A DNA stretch of 64,000 bases, taken from the NCBI GenBank assembly GCA_028641055.1, contig CM054063.1, positions 181,480,756 through 181,544,755 of the forward strand, in the 5' to 3' direction. The translations under genes were made by a program, and so were the position numbers. The DNA is from Alopecurus myosuroides. Lineage: Eukaryota > Streptophyta > Magnoliopsida > Poales > Poaceae. A model generated the notes under the pieces. It did no database searches. It worked only from the letters and a program-made list of their open reading frames with translations, and was not told where the DNA came from. Shown piece after piece: positions 45,901-57,673 of this stretch (position 1 is the first letter of the stretch; each line of letters opens with the position of its first letter).

Positions 45901-46143
45901 AAAGAAGGTGACCTAGTGCTGAGGTTGGTGCAGCAAAGTAAGCACAAATTAGCCCCAGTATGGGAAGGACCATTTTTCATAAGTAAAGCCATGAAAAATG
46001 GATCATACTATCTTGTTGACATTCGAGATACGGAAGACGATCCCGAGAAACCGAATCGCAAAAGAAAGAGAAAGATAGATGATGAGCTAGGAGAGACAAA
46101 AAGGCCTTGGAGTATCCAGCAGTTACGTCCCTTCTATACTTAG
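42910..46143 (+). pseudogene. Element E reverse transcriptase, RNase H and integrase
   Basis: RT starts EGELIKFLRENW, passes MPGVPRELAEHQL and NPVLVPKKD, and meets a TAA at 43381-43383 where element B has TAC (Tyr). The frame continues with MPFGLKNAGATYQHC and the YVDD box (43495-43506). RNase H: MHFDGSKMKEGAGAG (~44350), NNVAEYEALLHGL, GDSDLVQHQ and NADALARMG. Integrase: zinc module GDCGHHAQSK...CAGCQYY (~45050-45175), DDE residues in GLDMMGPF, IITDNGTNF and SNGQVERMN, and C-terminal VWEGPFFISKA. The stop is TAG at 46141. All catalytic residues seen are intact; only the premature stops disable it. Confidence 0.92.
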
Positions 46144-46755
46144 TTCAATATCTATGTAAACATCTTTTGAGATCATGAAATAAAGTCATTGGAATTCTGA
46201 TATCCATGTTTTTTACAAGTTTATTATAGTAAAAGCATGTTTCCACCTTTTCTATTTCCCAATGATCCTACAAAATACTCAATGTTAACCCGAATTGTGC
46301 CTGCGTGCTCGGCGTTAAAAAACTGAATGATTTCAGCCTGTTAATGGCTAAAGGAAACTCGGATTGTGCCTGCGTGCCCAAGTTTCAAGAAAGTCCCTTA
46401 CAAATCTTTAAGCATTACCTGATCGAATGTATGTTGGGTCACTGGATCTGGTTAGTAAAAATGCCCTTAGTATGATCCATCTTTCCGAGTTTTAAACTGA
46501 TTGGTTATATCCAGTTACTCGTCATGACGATCATAATGCTATCGAGCCATTTCAAACACTAAAGACAGTCAAAACACATATGCCAGAGAACTTAGTAGAT
46601 AAAGGAATAATTCAACCCGACAAACTTGCAAGGAATTTTATAATTCAAAACTGCAAAAGGCGGAGTTCTTGTTTCGACAAATGAAATAGAAGCGTTACAG
46701 TGTAAAACTAGCGCTCCTATTATACAAGTCCACCATCCAGGTTAGAGGCAGTCCT
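46144..46755. other. Spacer of element E between pol and antisense gene
   Basis: Non-coding, AT-rich, between convergent gene ends. A ~30-bp phrase containing TTGTGCCTGCGTGC occurs twice (46296 and 46366). No ORF is supported. Confidence 0.65.
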
Positions 46756-49739
46756 TCAAGCATCCGAGTCTTCCCCGCTGCTTTCATTTTCGGGGATTGC
46801 GGGAACCTCTTCTTCTGGATAAGTGACAGAAATGTTAACCATGGAAGCAATCTTGGTGGCGTGGCCTTTGACTTCATCAAAGATGGTGGTTCGCTGATTT
46901 TCTGTATATCCTGGAGGGACACCAGAGGCCACGCGCCAAGATTTCGCATCAGGATAATGCAGGCGCATAAGGCCTAGTGCCATGCGCGCACCACCTCTTG
47001 CAGCGGAGCGTAGGATGAATTCCTTTGATCCCGCAACTTCCATGATGGCACCCGGGAGTTTGTAAACTTCCGAGAATTCTATAGTACTTGCGGGAAGGAA
47101 TTTGTTAATCAATTGCATTCCTGCATTTCTGATGGCGTTCCATACCTCTCCAAAAGCTCGGATTTTCTCAATCCGAGAAATGCCTGGAATATTCCCTGTT
47201 TTGATGGCAGAAACAAAAAAGAAACGAGTTTAGGCCACAAAATAAAAGGAAGTGAGACATGGAGAAATTGGTAAAAGGAGCTAACTTACCAAGAACCTTA
47301 TCAATTTCGGTGCCTTCTTTCATGCGCGGGAGTAGCATACTTTTGAAATCATGGATAATAGATTTATTTTCCGCCGCTTGTAAAGAAGCCTGGGATTGAG
47401 CAATCCCAAGGGCCAGATTACTGGCTTCCAGGTCTTTTTGAACTTTCATAAGTTCCTTGCGAAGGCTCGAGTTTTCTGCACGGAGTCGAGATGCATTGCC
47501 AGCGTCCTTTGCTACTTTGTTGGCTTTTGCTAAAGCAGCTAGAGGACACAAAAACATTTCGAGCTTATGAAAATTTGGGAAAAATGTTATCCGAATAAAA
47601 ACTGCAGAGAATACATACCTGTTGTTTCAGATAATTGTAGCTGAGATGACGCCAGCTCGTTGCTTTTTAACTCAATCATAGATTGAAGGGTTTTTACTTC
47701 TCTACTCTTGAGATTAAGCTTCTTAAAAATTTCCAAGTTTATGGCATCTACGGAATGCTGAATACGGAAATGAAAGCTAAATGCTTAAGTATGAACAAGC
47801 ATAGGAAGAAACATTAAGAAGAATTCAGGTTTTCAACTTAATGCTTGGGGGCTAGAGGTGTCACCTGGCTCACTTCTCGCAAGTCGGCCAAGTTCTCGTT
47901 GAATTCTTTGGCATATTCAGCGAAAAGAATCCCAATGTGATGAAGGCCATCTTGTAAGACCTGGCGAAGGGAAAATATAATATCATTGCGAACAACTAAT
48001 CCGCCTTGTGGCCATGGACGAATTAGAGGGGCAGGAGCGAAGAACTTTTTAGCCTCCGGACGAATATATCCAAGATGATCGAACGGTTCTTCTTTTATCC
48101 GGATGTTACTGTCCAAATTGGAGATGGGTTCGTTTCCAGCAGAGGTCCGGAGATTTCCACCTGTTTGTGCTTCCGTTCTACCCCTCGGGCCCATGGCTGC
48201 GGAAGAAGATTCTTCTTTGATAGCAGTCTTATGTTTCTTCAGCTTCTTTGTTTTCAGAGAAGTTGGTGCAAGACTGAAAGAAGAATATCCGAGAGTTAAA
48301 GATCTTGAAGAACTGAAGGAGGATGGTAACTAGGAAAACCCCGGTAAAATACCTGGACGTGGCGATAGGAATTCCGTCAACAGTTACCATTTTCTCGAAA
48401 GTCACCTGCCTTTTGCGCTTCCGGTCGTTGTAAAACCTAGCATGTAGTTCGTTGAGTTCGGCATCGGAAGCAAGATCATTTACTCCGAGTTCGTTAAACT
48501 GGGAAAGAATTAACAACATATTAAAAGGCGGAGATACAAGTCAATCTGAGGAAAACTCGGAAACAATGAAAGTGTAACTACCTTAGGAACTTGATTTTCC
48601 ACGTGATAAATGGCTAGGTTTTCTTCGATTTGGGCGCTGGAGGCAACCAGTTGATGAAGTCGCTTTATAAAATCTTTCTTGGTATAGGCTTTATCTGTTC
48701 CCCTCATGTTATCTTCTGGCCCTTGGTATTCGCAAAGAAGCCGGGAACGAAATGAAAGGGGCTGAATGCGACGTCCGAACCAGCATAAAACAGTGTCCTT
48801 CCCAGTTAAGGAAGGTTCGGAAGAAGTAAGCTTGGCAATACGACGCTTTATCTTCATTAAATTTTCCGGCAATGTCTCAACTGCTTCAACTGTCCAATTC
48901 TCTTGGGGAACAGCGGCGGTGTTGGCAAAAGGTTGAACCCCGATGGCCTTTTTTGGAAAAGGCACATCGGGATGATAAAATAAAGAACCCGTCCAAAATT
49001 TGACGGATTCTGATGTCTTGATCTTGGGGAACCAATCTTCCCTAAACCTCCGAAGAGTAAAGGAGATGGTCCCGCAAGTCGGAAGTGCGCCCTCCGAGGA
49101 GTTCCGCTTAACTCCGAAACAATACATCCAGAAGTCTAACCTAGGCTCTAAACCTAAGTAACCCTCGAATAGGGCCTGGAACCCGGCCAAATAAAGAATG
49201 GAGTTGGGTGGCAGGTTGTGGGGTTGGATGTTGTAGTGAGAAAGGACTTGGAGGAAAAAAGCGGAAGGGGGGAGCCCCATACCTCTTAGAAGGTGGGAAG
49301 AAAGGAGAACCCTTTCACCATCTCTTGGCGCCGGCTCGTTCTCGTCTTCGGGGAGCCGCCATTTCCCTTGGAGGATCAGGCCCTCTTTCTCCAAGTTTGG
49401 AAGAAGAGCCGGGGGAATGCTGCAGGCAACCCAGTTGCCTGCAGATTCCGCCTCTTCATCTGCTCCGGTGATGGAGGCGGTGGCCTCTTCTGCGGCGGCG
49501 AGCTCGTCACCGACGAGCTGGATCTTCTCCTCCGCCGTTTCAGGGGCGAACGGCGAGGAGGCGGCGGAGCTAGCGCCTGCAACGTCCGCGGCGGCGGAAA
49601 GATTTTCTCCGCCCGCCGCGGAGGCCGCGGATTTCTCCGGCTCGTCGCCGGCGTGCTTGGGTGACCCAACTTGGGGATCTAGGTCGCTGATGATGTCGTT
49701 GATGGCGGCGCGAGTGGGCGAAGACGGTGAGCCTGCCAT
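46756..49739 (-). CDS. Intact six-exon antisense gene of element E (Transposase_28-like)
   Basis: Exons on the minus strand: 49739-48582, 48498-48353, 48273-47865, 47757-47619, 47538-47290, 47195-46756. All borders are GT/AG, the frame is kept across all five introns, and the sum is 2,541 nt (846 codons plus stop). The N-terminus is Ala/Glu-rich. The domain annotated in grasses as putative gypsy type transposon (PF04195-like) lies in exon 1 (GMGLPPSAFFLQVLSHYNIQ; PHNLPPNSILYLAGFQALF). Later exons are charged and coiled coil (KIKRRIAKL; ANKVAKDAGNASRLRAENSS), with a short acidic C-terminus. Start chosen at MAGSPSSPT; an earlier in-frame ATG at 49946 has no support. The 3' LTR lies ~540 bp upstream and may supply an antisense promoter. 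Function unknown. Confidence 0.82.
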
Positions 49740-50264
49740 TTTCGGGCGGCGCGGTTCGTTTCCGGGGCTTGGAGGTGAGGAGTGCTCGGGACAGTGCGTC
49801 GCTTGGGAGCTTGTGCGCGTCAATGGCGAGAGAGGTGAGAGTGCGGAAGGTTTTCGTTGAGGACGAGGATGGCTATTTATAGCTAGAAATCCGTCAAGAT
49901 ACGCGCCAATGGCTATTTTGACCGTTGGATGTTTGCCGTGTGTCACTCGCCGGAAAATCCGGGAAATGAAACGACGGGGTAATGATGGTTATCTCCTCGT
50001 TTCCCGCGAGAATCTGTCAGAGATATGTTTCTGGGTTTTTTCCGAGTAAACCTCAAACGTCGCTTACGTCGGCGTGGTTGAGTGCGCTGACGTAGGAAGT
50101 TTCTTCTCCGCGAAGGATCGTGAGAGAAAAGCCGGATTTTCAGGATTCCGAGTTTCATGCCACCATCTTTTTCAAAAGAAGAATAAGAAGAATCAAGACT
50201 GCTGAATAAATATTTCTCGGACAAAGAATATTTGGTGAACGGCGGAGAATCAGAGTTTTGATCC
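49740..50264. other. Upstream region of the antisense gene of element E
   Basis: Non-coding leader or promoter side between the antisense start and the 3' LTR. A TATA-like TATTTATAGC lies at 49873-49880 on the plus strand (GCTATAAATA on the minus strand), about 130 bp upstream of the start codon, which suits an own promoter for the antisense gene. Confidence 0.55.
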
Positions 50265-50278
50265 TTCTTGGGGGCTAC
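50265..50278 (+). other. Polypurine tract of element E
   Basis: TTCTTGGGGGCTAC immediately before the 3' LTR; primes plus-strand DNA. Confidence 0.8.
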
Positions 50279-50841
50279 TGTCGGATATATACCAAATAGG
50301 GGTATAGAAGATGGTAGGCCAAGTGCCGGATTACCAGGGTGGCCTAAGTGGTAGTGGGCTTAGGTCCATTAGGCGGCCCAGTAATCCGGCGCGCAGAAGC
50401 CGGATTCTAGAAGAACCCGGATCACAGCCCATGTGATCTGGCTTGGAGGAGAAGACGGATTCCTTGCTTTCCAAGTTACAAGTTACCGTAGTTTTCTAGG
50501 TTTCCTATTCTGTAAGCCCTAATCCGGCTATTATATAAAGCCGGACGGGAGATAAACGAAACAACAAACGAAGGAGAGATAAGATAGAAGCTCTACGCCA
50601 ACTCGCCGAGAAGCTCATCCTCGTCGAGTGGTTTAGATCTAAAACCCTCACATTGTAACCCTGTTTACGGGCTTTAGTCCCAATTAGTGAGAAGTGCAGG
50701 AGTAGGCACGTCGTACTGTCGCGACGTACCGAACCTGGGTAAAATCCTGTGTTCTGTGTTACTACGCTGCCCCGTTACCCCACGTCTCTACCGTAGTCTC
50801 ATGGCACCCCCGTCCATGAAAACTACTACGATGTCTCGACA
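50279..50841 (+). repeat. 3' LTR of element E
   Basis: 563 bp. It differs from the 5' LTR by A to G at ~50388 and T to C at ~50773. TATATAA at 50532-50538. CCCTC follows at 50842-50846, then element B resumes. Confidence 0.97.
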
Positions 50842-50846
50842 CCCTC

Positions 50847-53800
50847 GGCAAAGGTGGCAAAGAGAACACTTCGATAAATAAACGCGGTTGTCCCACAAAC
50901 CCCAAAATTCTTGAAGTACTCAAACACACCAATTACCTGGCATCAGTCTGATCATCCCGGAAATATCCCAGAACCCGGCACGCAAGCTCTAGTTGTAAGT
51001 CCTATTATTCGAAACACTAGGCTAAAAAAAATGTTGATGGATGGAGGATCCAGCATCAACATAATGTACCTGGATACATTGAAGCATCTGCGAATCTCCG
51101 AGACCCAGCTCAATCATAGCAACATACGTTTTCACGGCATTGTTCCTGGCAGGCAAGCACGATCCCTAGGAGAAATTTCCCTAGATGTAACCTTTTGAGA
51201 GAAAGAACATTTCCGTCAGGAAAAAGTCTCCTTCGAGGTTGTGCCGTTTGAAAGTGTGTATCACGCAATACTCGGACGTCCAGCTTTCGCCAAATTCATG
51301 GCAAGATCATGATATATCTATAACAAGCTGAAGATGCCAGGACCAAAAGGAGGAGTAATCACCATAAAGGGAGACTTCAAATTGGCAAACGAGCTGGAAA
51401 AAGAAAAAATGCCCTTTGCGCAGAAAAAGTGATATCAAAGGAAGAACTGAAGGAGCTGGCAAAAAAAGTATCACCGACAGAAATGCCGGCAGGGAAAGAA
51501 ACCCGGAAGCCGGCAGACAACTTCAAAGCTTCCGAGAATACAAGACAGGTTATCCTAGACCCCAAAGATCCGACAAAGTTTGTCGTAGTGGGAACTGGAA
51601 TGACCGACAAATAGGAAAGCGAGCTCATCAAGTTCCTCCGTGAGAACTGGGATATTTTTGAATGGTGTCCAGCTGACATGCCAGGCGTACCCAGGGAACT
51701 TGCTGAGCACCAACTCAAGGTAATTCCAGGATCTAAACCCGTCAAACAAGGTCTTCGTCGATTTGACGGAAGAAGACGGAAGGCTATTGGCAAGGAGATT
51801 ATCCGACTTTTAGACGCTGATTTTATCCGGGAAGTTATACATACTGAATGGTCTGCGAACCCAGTATTAGTCCTGAAGAAATATAGTACTGTTCTTAGGA
51901 TGTGTATAGATTACACCGGCCTGAGCAAGTTGTGTCCAAAAGATAGGTTTGCGTTATCGCAAATCGATCAAATAATAGATGCCACCGCTGGCTGTGAGCT
52001 TTTATGCTTTTTGGACGCTTATTCCAGGTACCATGAAATACTTATGAAGGAAAATGACCAAATCAAAACCTCCTTCATAACCCCGTACGGAACGTACTAC
52101 TACATAACCATGCCTTTTGGACTGAAGAACGCAGGTGCAACCTACCAGCGTTGCATGCAACGATGTTTGCATAGTCAGATTGGCAAAAATGTTCACGTTT
52201 AAGTGGACGACATTGTCGTCGTTTCCAAGAAAAAGGACATGCTCCTTGAAGATTTGCGAGAAACCTTCAAAAATTTGCGCACTTATAAAATGATGTTGAA
52301 TCCATTGAAGTGCGTATTCGGGGTTCCCTTAGGAAAACTTCTGGGTTTCATCGTTTCTCACAGAGGAATAGAAGTAAACCCGGAAAAGATCAAGGCAATC
52401 CTAAACATCTCAAGGCCTACGTGCTTAAAAGATGTACAAAGATTGACGGGTTCTGCAGCTGCCGTCAGCAGGTTTATAAGCCAGCTAGGAGACAAAGCTC
52501 TGCCATTATACAAATTGTTGAAGAAATCCGACAAATTTGTGTGTACAGAAGAGGCAGATGTAGCATTAACCCAGTTAAAAGAAACCTTGATGAAACCTCC
52601 GATTTTGGCATCACCAAAAGACGAAGAACCCATGTTATTGTACCTCACAACAACAAACAGGGTTATCAGCGCAGTGATAGTTGTGGAAAGGCGGAAAGAC
52701 GAGCAAACCATACCAGATCAACATCCGGTGTATTATGTAAGTGAAGTTTTTTCCGAGTCCAAGCAAAGATACCCACACTATCAAAAACTAGCATATGGCG
52801 TATTTTTTGCATCTAGAAAAATCCGTCATTACTTCCAAGGACATTCCATAACAGTGGTATGCAAAGCACCACTAGGGGATATAATCAACAATGCGGACGC
52901 AACAGGCCGAGTAGCCAAATGGGGCACCGAGTTGGCTGCGTTCGACATTAAGTACCAACCCCGAACGGCAATAAAATCCCAAGTGTTGGCAGATTTCATC
53001 GCTGATTGGACAGAAGCAATGGAAAACACACTAATGCCGAACTCGGAATATTGGGTTATGCACTTTGATGGATCCAAGATGAAGGAAGGCGCGGGAGCTG
53101 GTGTAGTCCTAAAATCCCCAAAGAGAGACACAATGGAGTATGTATTACAAATACACTTCGACGCCAGCAATAATGTGGCAGAATACGAACCTTTGCTTCA
53201 TGGATTGCACATTGCAAAATAAATAGGTGTCAAATGCATCTTATGCTATGGTGACTCGGATTTGGTGCAGCATCAGCTCAAACAAACATGGGGTGCTAAA
53301 AGTCTCATCATGGCCGAATATCAGCGAACGGTGGACGAGTTTGCAATTTGCTTCCTGGGATTTGAAGTACTTCACGTCAAAAGGGAAGAAAACTGGAACG
53401 CGGACGCATAAGCCCGCATGGGCTCGGAAAGAGTGAAAACCCTACCACCAGGTGTGTTTGTCTAGCATTTGCATGAGCCATCCATAAAAGGTGGAGATGT
53501 TGACTATCCTCTCGTTTCCGAATCAATCGAAGTCCTGCTTGTTAACCCGGATTGGACAATCCCATATCTAAACTTCTTAGTAGATCAGAAGTACCCGGAC
53601 GGAGCAGACGAGGTCTTGCAAAGACAAATAAAACGTCGATGCAAAGGATACACAGTAATCAATGGTTGCCTATATAAACGCAGTACTAACGGAATTTTTC
53701 CACGATGTATTTAGCCAGCAGAAGGCCGAGAAATTCTACAAGAAATCCATGCTGGAGATTGCGGACATCATGCTCAATCAAAAAGCATAGTTAAGAAAGC

Positions 53801-54051
53801 ATTCCGTGCAGGGTTTTTCTGACTAACAGCCAAGACAGACGCCGAACACATAGTCAATACATGTGCCGGATATCAGTATTACGCCAAGCAGACGAATATG
53901 CCAGCCCAGGCACTCAAAACTATACCTATAACATGGCCGTTTGCGGTCTGGGGGCTAGATATGACGGGACCATTCAAAACTGCAAGAGGTGGACTTACAC
54001 ATCTACTCGTTGCAGTAGATAAGTATACCAAGTGGGTGGAAGCAAAACCCA
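50847..54051 (+). pseudogene. Element B protease, RT, RNase H and partial integrase, degraded
   Basis: Colinear with E 42144-45350. Protease MLMDGGSSINIMYLDTL, RT LKNAGATYQRC, RNase H MHFDGSKMKEGAGAG and the start of the integrase core (GLDMTGPF) are recognisable. In-frame stops include TAA ~50874, TGA ~51196, TGA ~51308, TAG 51612-51614 (same codon as in E and C), TAA ~52201 inside the YVDD box (Tyr lost), TAA ~53220, TAA ~53408, TAG ~53464, TAG ~53713 and TGA ~53820, plus a frameshift near 51405. The coding ends abruptly at KPIK where the duplication junction lies. Confidence 0.88.
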
Positions 54052-54056
54052 TCAAA
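54052..54056. other. Duplication junction with 5-bp microhomology (TCAAA)
   Basis: Left of here the sequence is element B integrase, matching E to about 45354. From here on it matches 5384 onward. TCAAA fits both parents (5384-5388 in A and the expected B sequence), so the break lies within it. Distance between the copies is 48,668 bp. Confidence 0.85.
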
Positions 54057-54142
54057 GCACTTCTGTATACACCGTTGATAAGTTGCGCCAGCGTTCTTCA
54101 ATCCAAACGTCATAGTTTTGTAACAAAAGGCCCCAAAAGGGG

Positions 54143-55762
54143 TTATAAATGATGTTTTCTCCCAATCCTCCCTCTTGAGCTTAATCTGATGATACCCGGA
54201 ATACGCGTCCAGAAGCATAATAGGTCACTTCCAGCTACTGCGTCTATGATCTGATCTATTTTTGGTAGTGCAAACGGATTCTTTGGGCAATGCTTGTTGA
54301 GACTCGTAAAATCAATGCACATCCTCCACTCATTGGTCTTTTTCATCACGAGAACCGGATTTGCTAACCAATCCGGGTGAAATACTTCCATGATGAAGCC
54401 GGCTGTCAGCAGCCGTGCGATTTCTTCTCCTATAGCTTTCCTTCTTTCCTCATTCATTTTCCGCAGGCCCTGCTTCACAGGCCGGGACTTAGGGTCTACG
54501 TGCAAACTGTGTTCTGCCAACTCTGTAGGGATACCCGGCATATCGCTAGGCGTCCAGGCGAATACGTCCGCATTAGAACGAATAAACTCCACAAGTGCCT
54601 TCTCCTGCTCGTTGTCCAAGTTAGACCCTATAGTAAATTGCTTGGTGGGATCACCTTCAACAAAAGCTATCATCTTAGTGTCCTGTGCTGCCTTGAATTT
54701 CGCTCTCTCGTCTTCAGTATTCGGTCTTTGCACTGTTGTTCTGTCATCCGGGTCTACTTGAGACCGGCAATACTTGAGTTCCTCTTTTCTGCAAGCTTGC
54801 TCGGCCATTACCGAATCTCCTTCATCGCACTCGGCTGCTATATCCCGGCTTCCATGTATGGTGATGGTTTGTTTAGGACCCGGGATTTTTAGCTGTAAAT
54901 ATACATAACACGGCCTAGCCATGAATTTAGCATAAGCCGGCCTTCCGAACAGCGCGTGATAAGGACTGCGCAATTTGACCACCTCGAAAGTGAGCCACTC
55001 GACTCGATAATTATCCTTCGATTCTCCAAAAGCTACCTCCAATGCGATTTTTCCCTCGGGGCATGCTGAGTGACCCGGCACTATCCCATGAAAAATTGTT
55101 GAGCTTTTCTATAGCTGAGATTCCTTGAGATCCATGCGTAAAAAGGTTTCCCAATATAGAATATTGATGCTGCTTCCGCCATCCATCAGGACCTTTTTCA
55201 ACTCGTAGCCATTGACCTGTGGTGCGACTACCAATGCTAAGACTCCCGGGTGTTCTATTCTTTCCGGGTGATCTCTTCTGCTCCATGTTACATCTTGTTC
55301 TGACCACCTCAGGTATCTTGGAACGGCCGAGGAGACCGAGTTTACTGCTTGCTTCAATATCTTTTTGTCCCTATTAGAAGTTCTTGTAGTATGCACATGA
55401 TATTGTCCTTTTAAACCATATGTATGTACCATACCGATGAAGATGCTGATCTGGCCGATTGTCACAATAGATCCGGATTCGAGGTGATCCGACTCTGGTT
55501 CCCAGCCGGAATCGTCCACCATCTTCTCTCCTTCGTGGTCGATGTAGATCTCGCCGATGACTAGATTCTCCATGTTCTTCCGAGCTTCTCCCGTGATGTA
55601 AACACCTTTGGACGCAGGCCCCACGGTGGGCGCCAACTGTCGTGGGATAATCACGGCAGACGTTACCGGGGGTAACTGATCTTGGGGCAAGACGACACAG
55701 GCGTTTGGGAGAGGGTTTAGCTCAGAGGAAAACATGATGGTACTCGATCTGGTAGCCGGCAA
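54143..55762 (-). pseudogene. Element A' leader, protease and RT start
   Basis: Leader-protease (55109-55762) with VLMDGGSSINILY, the shared TAG at 55109-55111, then a continuous 54143-55081 frame through FHGIVPGHSACPEGK, NLDNEQEKALVEFI and WRMCIDFTSLNKHCP. CAG (Gln) stands at the codon where B, C and E have UAG. The gag core is missing as in copy 1. Confidence 0.85.
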
Positions 55763-56115
55763 TCAAGTCGCCGAGTCTCCGATCTCGATGTATTAACTCA
55801 ACTCTCGTGTTACACTGGATGCTCGATATCAAGCGATATTGCTAGAACTCTTGGATCTCCCTTAACCTAACTTAGGGGCCGGTTTATAAAGCACTCAAAC
55901 GCCCTGGCTTGCCCTCCAAGGCGCACCCTGAATCCTACCCGGACACTGCGTATAAAACCCTAACCTTCCTTGCCGTAACCCACAATCCGGGTTACGAGGC
56001 CTACAATCTCTTGGGCCTTCTAGAAGTTCTTTTATCCTTAGCCGGATCTTGCGCAGCGTCCTTTGGGCCGAATTACACCTTGGAGTTGGCCTACCGGGTT
56101 ATCATCCCTCCATCA
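55638..56115 (-). repeat. 5' LTR of element A'
   Basis: Counterpart of 6969-7444, two bases longer by a CT insertion near 56010. The primer-binding site is at 55619-55635. Confidence 0.72.
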
Positions 56116-56117
56116 GA

Positions 56118-56352
56118 TGTAGACTAGTGTTGCATGCATGTGGGCAACCTTATGTCGAACTGATTTTGCATGCTTTGTGTGCATGCTTTTGTTGAACTGA
56201 TGCGCATGCATGTTTGCATGCTGTGTGTTGAACTGTTGTGCATGCTTGCTTGCATGCTTGTGTTGAACTGATGTGCATGCGTGTGTGTATGCTTGTGTTG
56301 AACTGAAGTGCATTTTTGCATTTTCTTTGAATTTTCTTTGTTTGTGTGTGTG
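56118..56352. repeat. GCATGC minisatellite and 5-unit TG microsatellite, second copy
   Basis: Same ~35-bp units as at 7447-7640. The TG run at 56343-56352 has 5 units against 12 in copy 1. Confidence 0.85.
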
Positions 56353-56501
56353 ATTTTTAGCTATTTTGTCTCGTATATGTCAAAACCATAGCATTAAACA
56401 TAGAGTACATACAGGTGCTCATAAAATTGACTGCGAACATGATATTACTCAAGTGCTACCATTACCCAAGTATCTTCCTTACATTGCTAATATGCCATTA
56501 C

Positions 56502-57124
56502 TCAACTGCCACACATCATTATGCCAATACACATTGCAAATAAAACTAAAAAAACCCAAATCATCAATAGATTGTGGCTAGAATCTTGAATCTTGCCTTC
56601 ATGAGCAGGTTTTCTAGCAGCTTCATCAGCACCTTCTTTGTGTACCCCTTGCCACAGCACCTGATCTAGCTTCTGCCTCAGTGCACTTATCTCTTCCTGC
56701 GATGTGCTATTCTCGTCCTTCTTTCTAAACACTGCATTACGCAGTTGAAGAACCACCTGTTCCTGGGATTCTGTCCATTCTGGGTCATGCCATGAGAACT
56801 TTCCACAACCATAAGGAGTGCCATACTTCTGCAACCAAAATAACATAAAATTTAACCAAAAGCAATATCTTGCAACCAAACTGAAACTAAAGCACGAATC
56901 TTTACCAAGCGTCTTTGGCATTTCAGGAATCTCTGGCCTGGATTATGGTCGGTCCAAGAAATCCACATGGCCATCTTCAAACCGCATAGACATTTTGTTT
57001 CATTGCAGTGGTCCAAGGCCACCGGAGTGTATGGGAAAGGTTTGCGGCGGCGAGGAGGAAACCCCCCTTCCTGCGACGAGCACGAACTCTCGCGGCTAGC
57101 GGCCATGCTTTCCCTGCGCGCCAT
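56502..57124 (-). CDS. GRF-type zinc-finger membrane protein, second copy
   Basis: Exons 57124-56906 and 56828-56502 with the same 77-bp intron. The predicted protein is identical to that of 7845-8467, with the complete GRF finger and the C-terminal hydrophobic segment. Confidence 0.72.
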
Positions 57125-57673
57125 GTTAGACAGGGGAGACAGGGAAGAACCCTAGAATCGCCAAGGGAGAAGAGGAGAGGGAAATTTAGCTGCACGCCCT
57201 CGTCAGCGGCAGCGGTGTGGTAACGGCGGAGGATTTACGGTAGAGGCGGCGAAGGATTGACGGCAGTGGCTTTGCTGTGGTGTGTTAAAGTTATTTAGTT
57301 GGTACGTTCAGCTGTGTCAACGGCTAAATTGGATCCCATAGTTCCAACGGCTACAAACGGTGCACACGGCCTGAAGGTGGGGCCAGGCACCAACGGTGTG
57401 GTCGTAGCCAGTCAAAGCAGTCAAACAGGACAGAATATGTTGCCCCAAGAAAAATCCGCGATGTTCTACATGACCAGGCAAGTTTAGTTGAAGGCAACTG
57501 GGCTCTTAGTGGGCTACTGGGACAGAGACGAAAATCCGCGACGTAAAACTAGCAAAAATTCGGGCAAAACCAGTCTGCGACGGACCAAACCAATATGTCG
57601 AGAGAAAACTCCACTTTTCAGCCATTCGCGACGGAAACGCTCGACGTTATCAAAATGTTCCGCTCAAAATGTT

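Larger units (their letters stand above)
38671..50841 (+). mobile_element. Element E: full-length young Tat-lineage retrotransposon
   Basis: 12,171 bp: LTR (38671-39233), PBS, gag, protease, RT, RNase H, integrase in one frame to 46143, spacer, antisense six-exon gene (46756-49739), polypurine tract and LTR (50279-50841), flanked by CCCTC. The LTRs differ at two of 563 sites. With a commonly used grass rate of 1.3e-8 per site per year this is roughly 0.1-0.2 million years, with wide error. Three in-frame stops break gag-pol, while the antisense gene is open. Confidence 0.95.
12766..54051 (+). mobile_element. Element B: host retrotransposon split by C (with D) and by E, right end cut
   Basis: Plus-strand Tat element of the same family as E. 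Its pieces are 12766-14080 (LTR, PBS, gag start), 36543-38670 (gag) and 50847-54051 (protease to mid-integrase). C interrupts it at 14080 and E at 38670. The pieces align in order with E positions of about 39234-40018, 40020-42143 and 42144-45350. It has many in-frame stops. The right end, including 3' LTR and antisense gene, is missing because the duplication junction at 54052 cuts it. Confidence 0.85.
54057..56115 (-). mobile_element. Element A', second copy, 5' part only
   Basis: Minus-strand copy of A from mid-RT to the 5' LTR (55638-56115). RT is cut by the junction just before the YVDD box. The protease-RT region (54143-55081) is open over 312 codons here because the one-base loss at ~5916 of copy 1 is absent. 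Confidence 0.9.
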
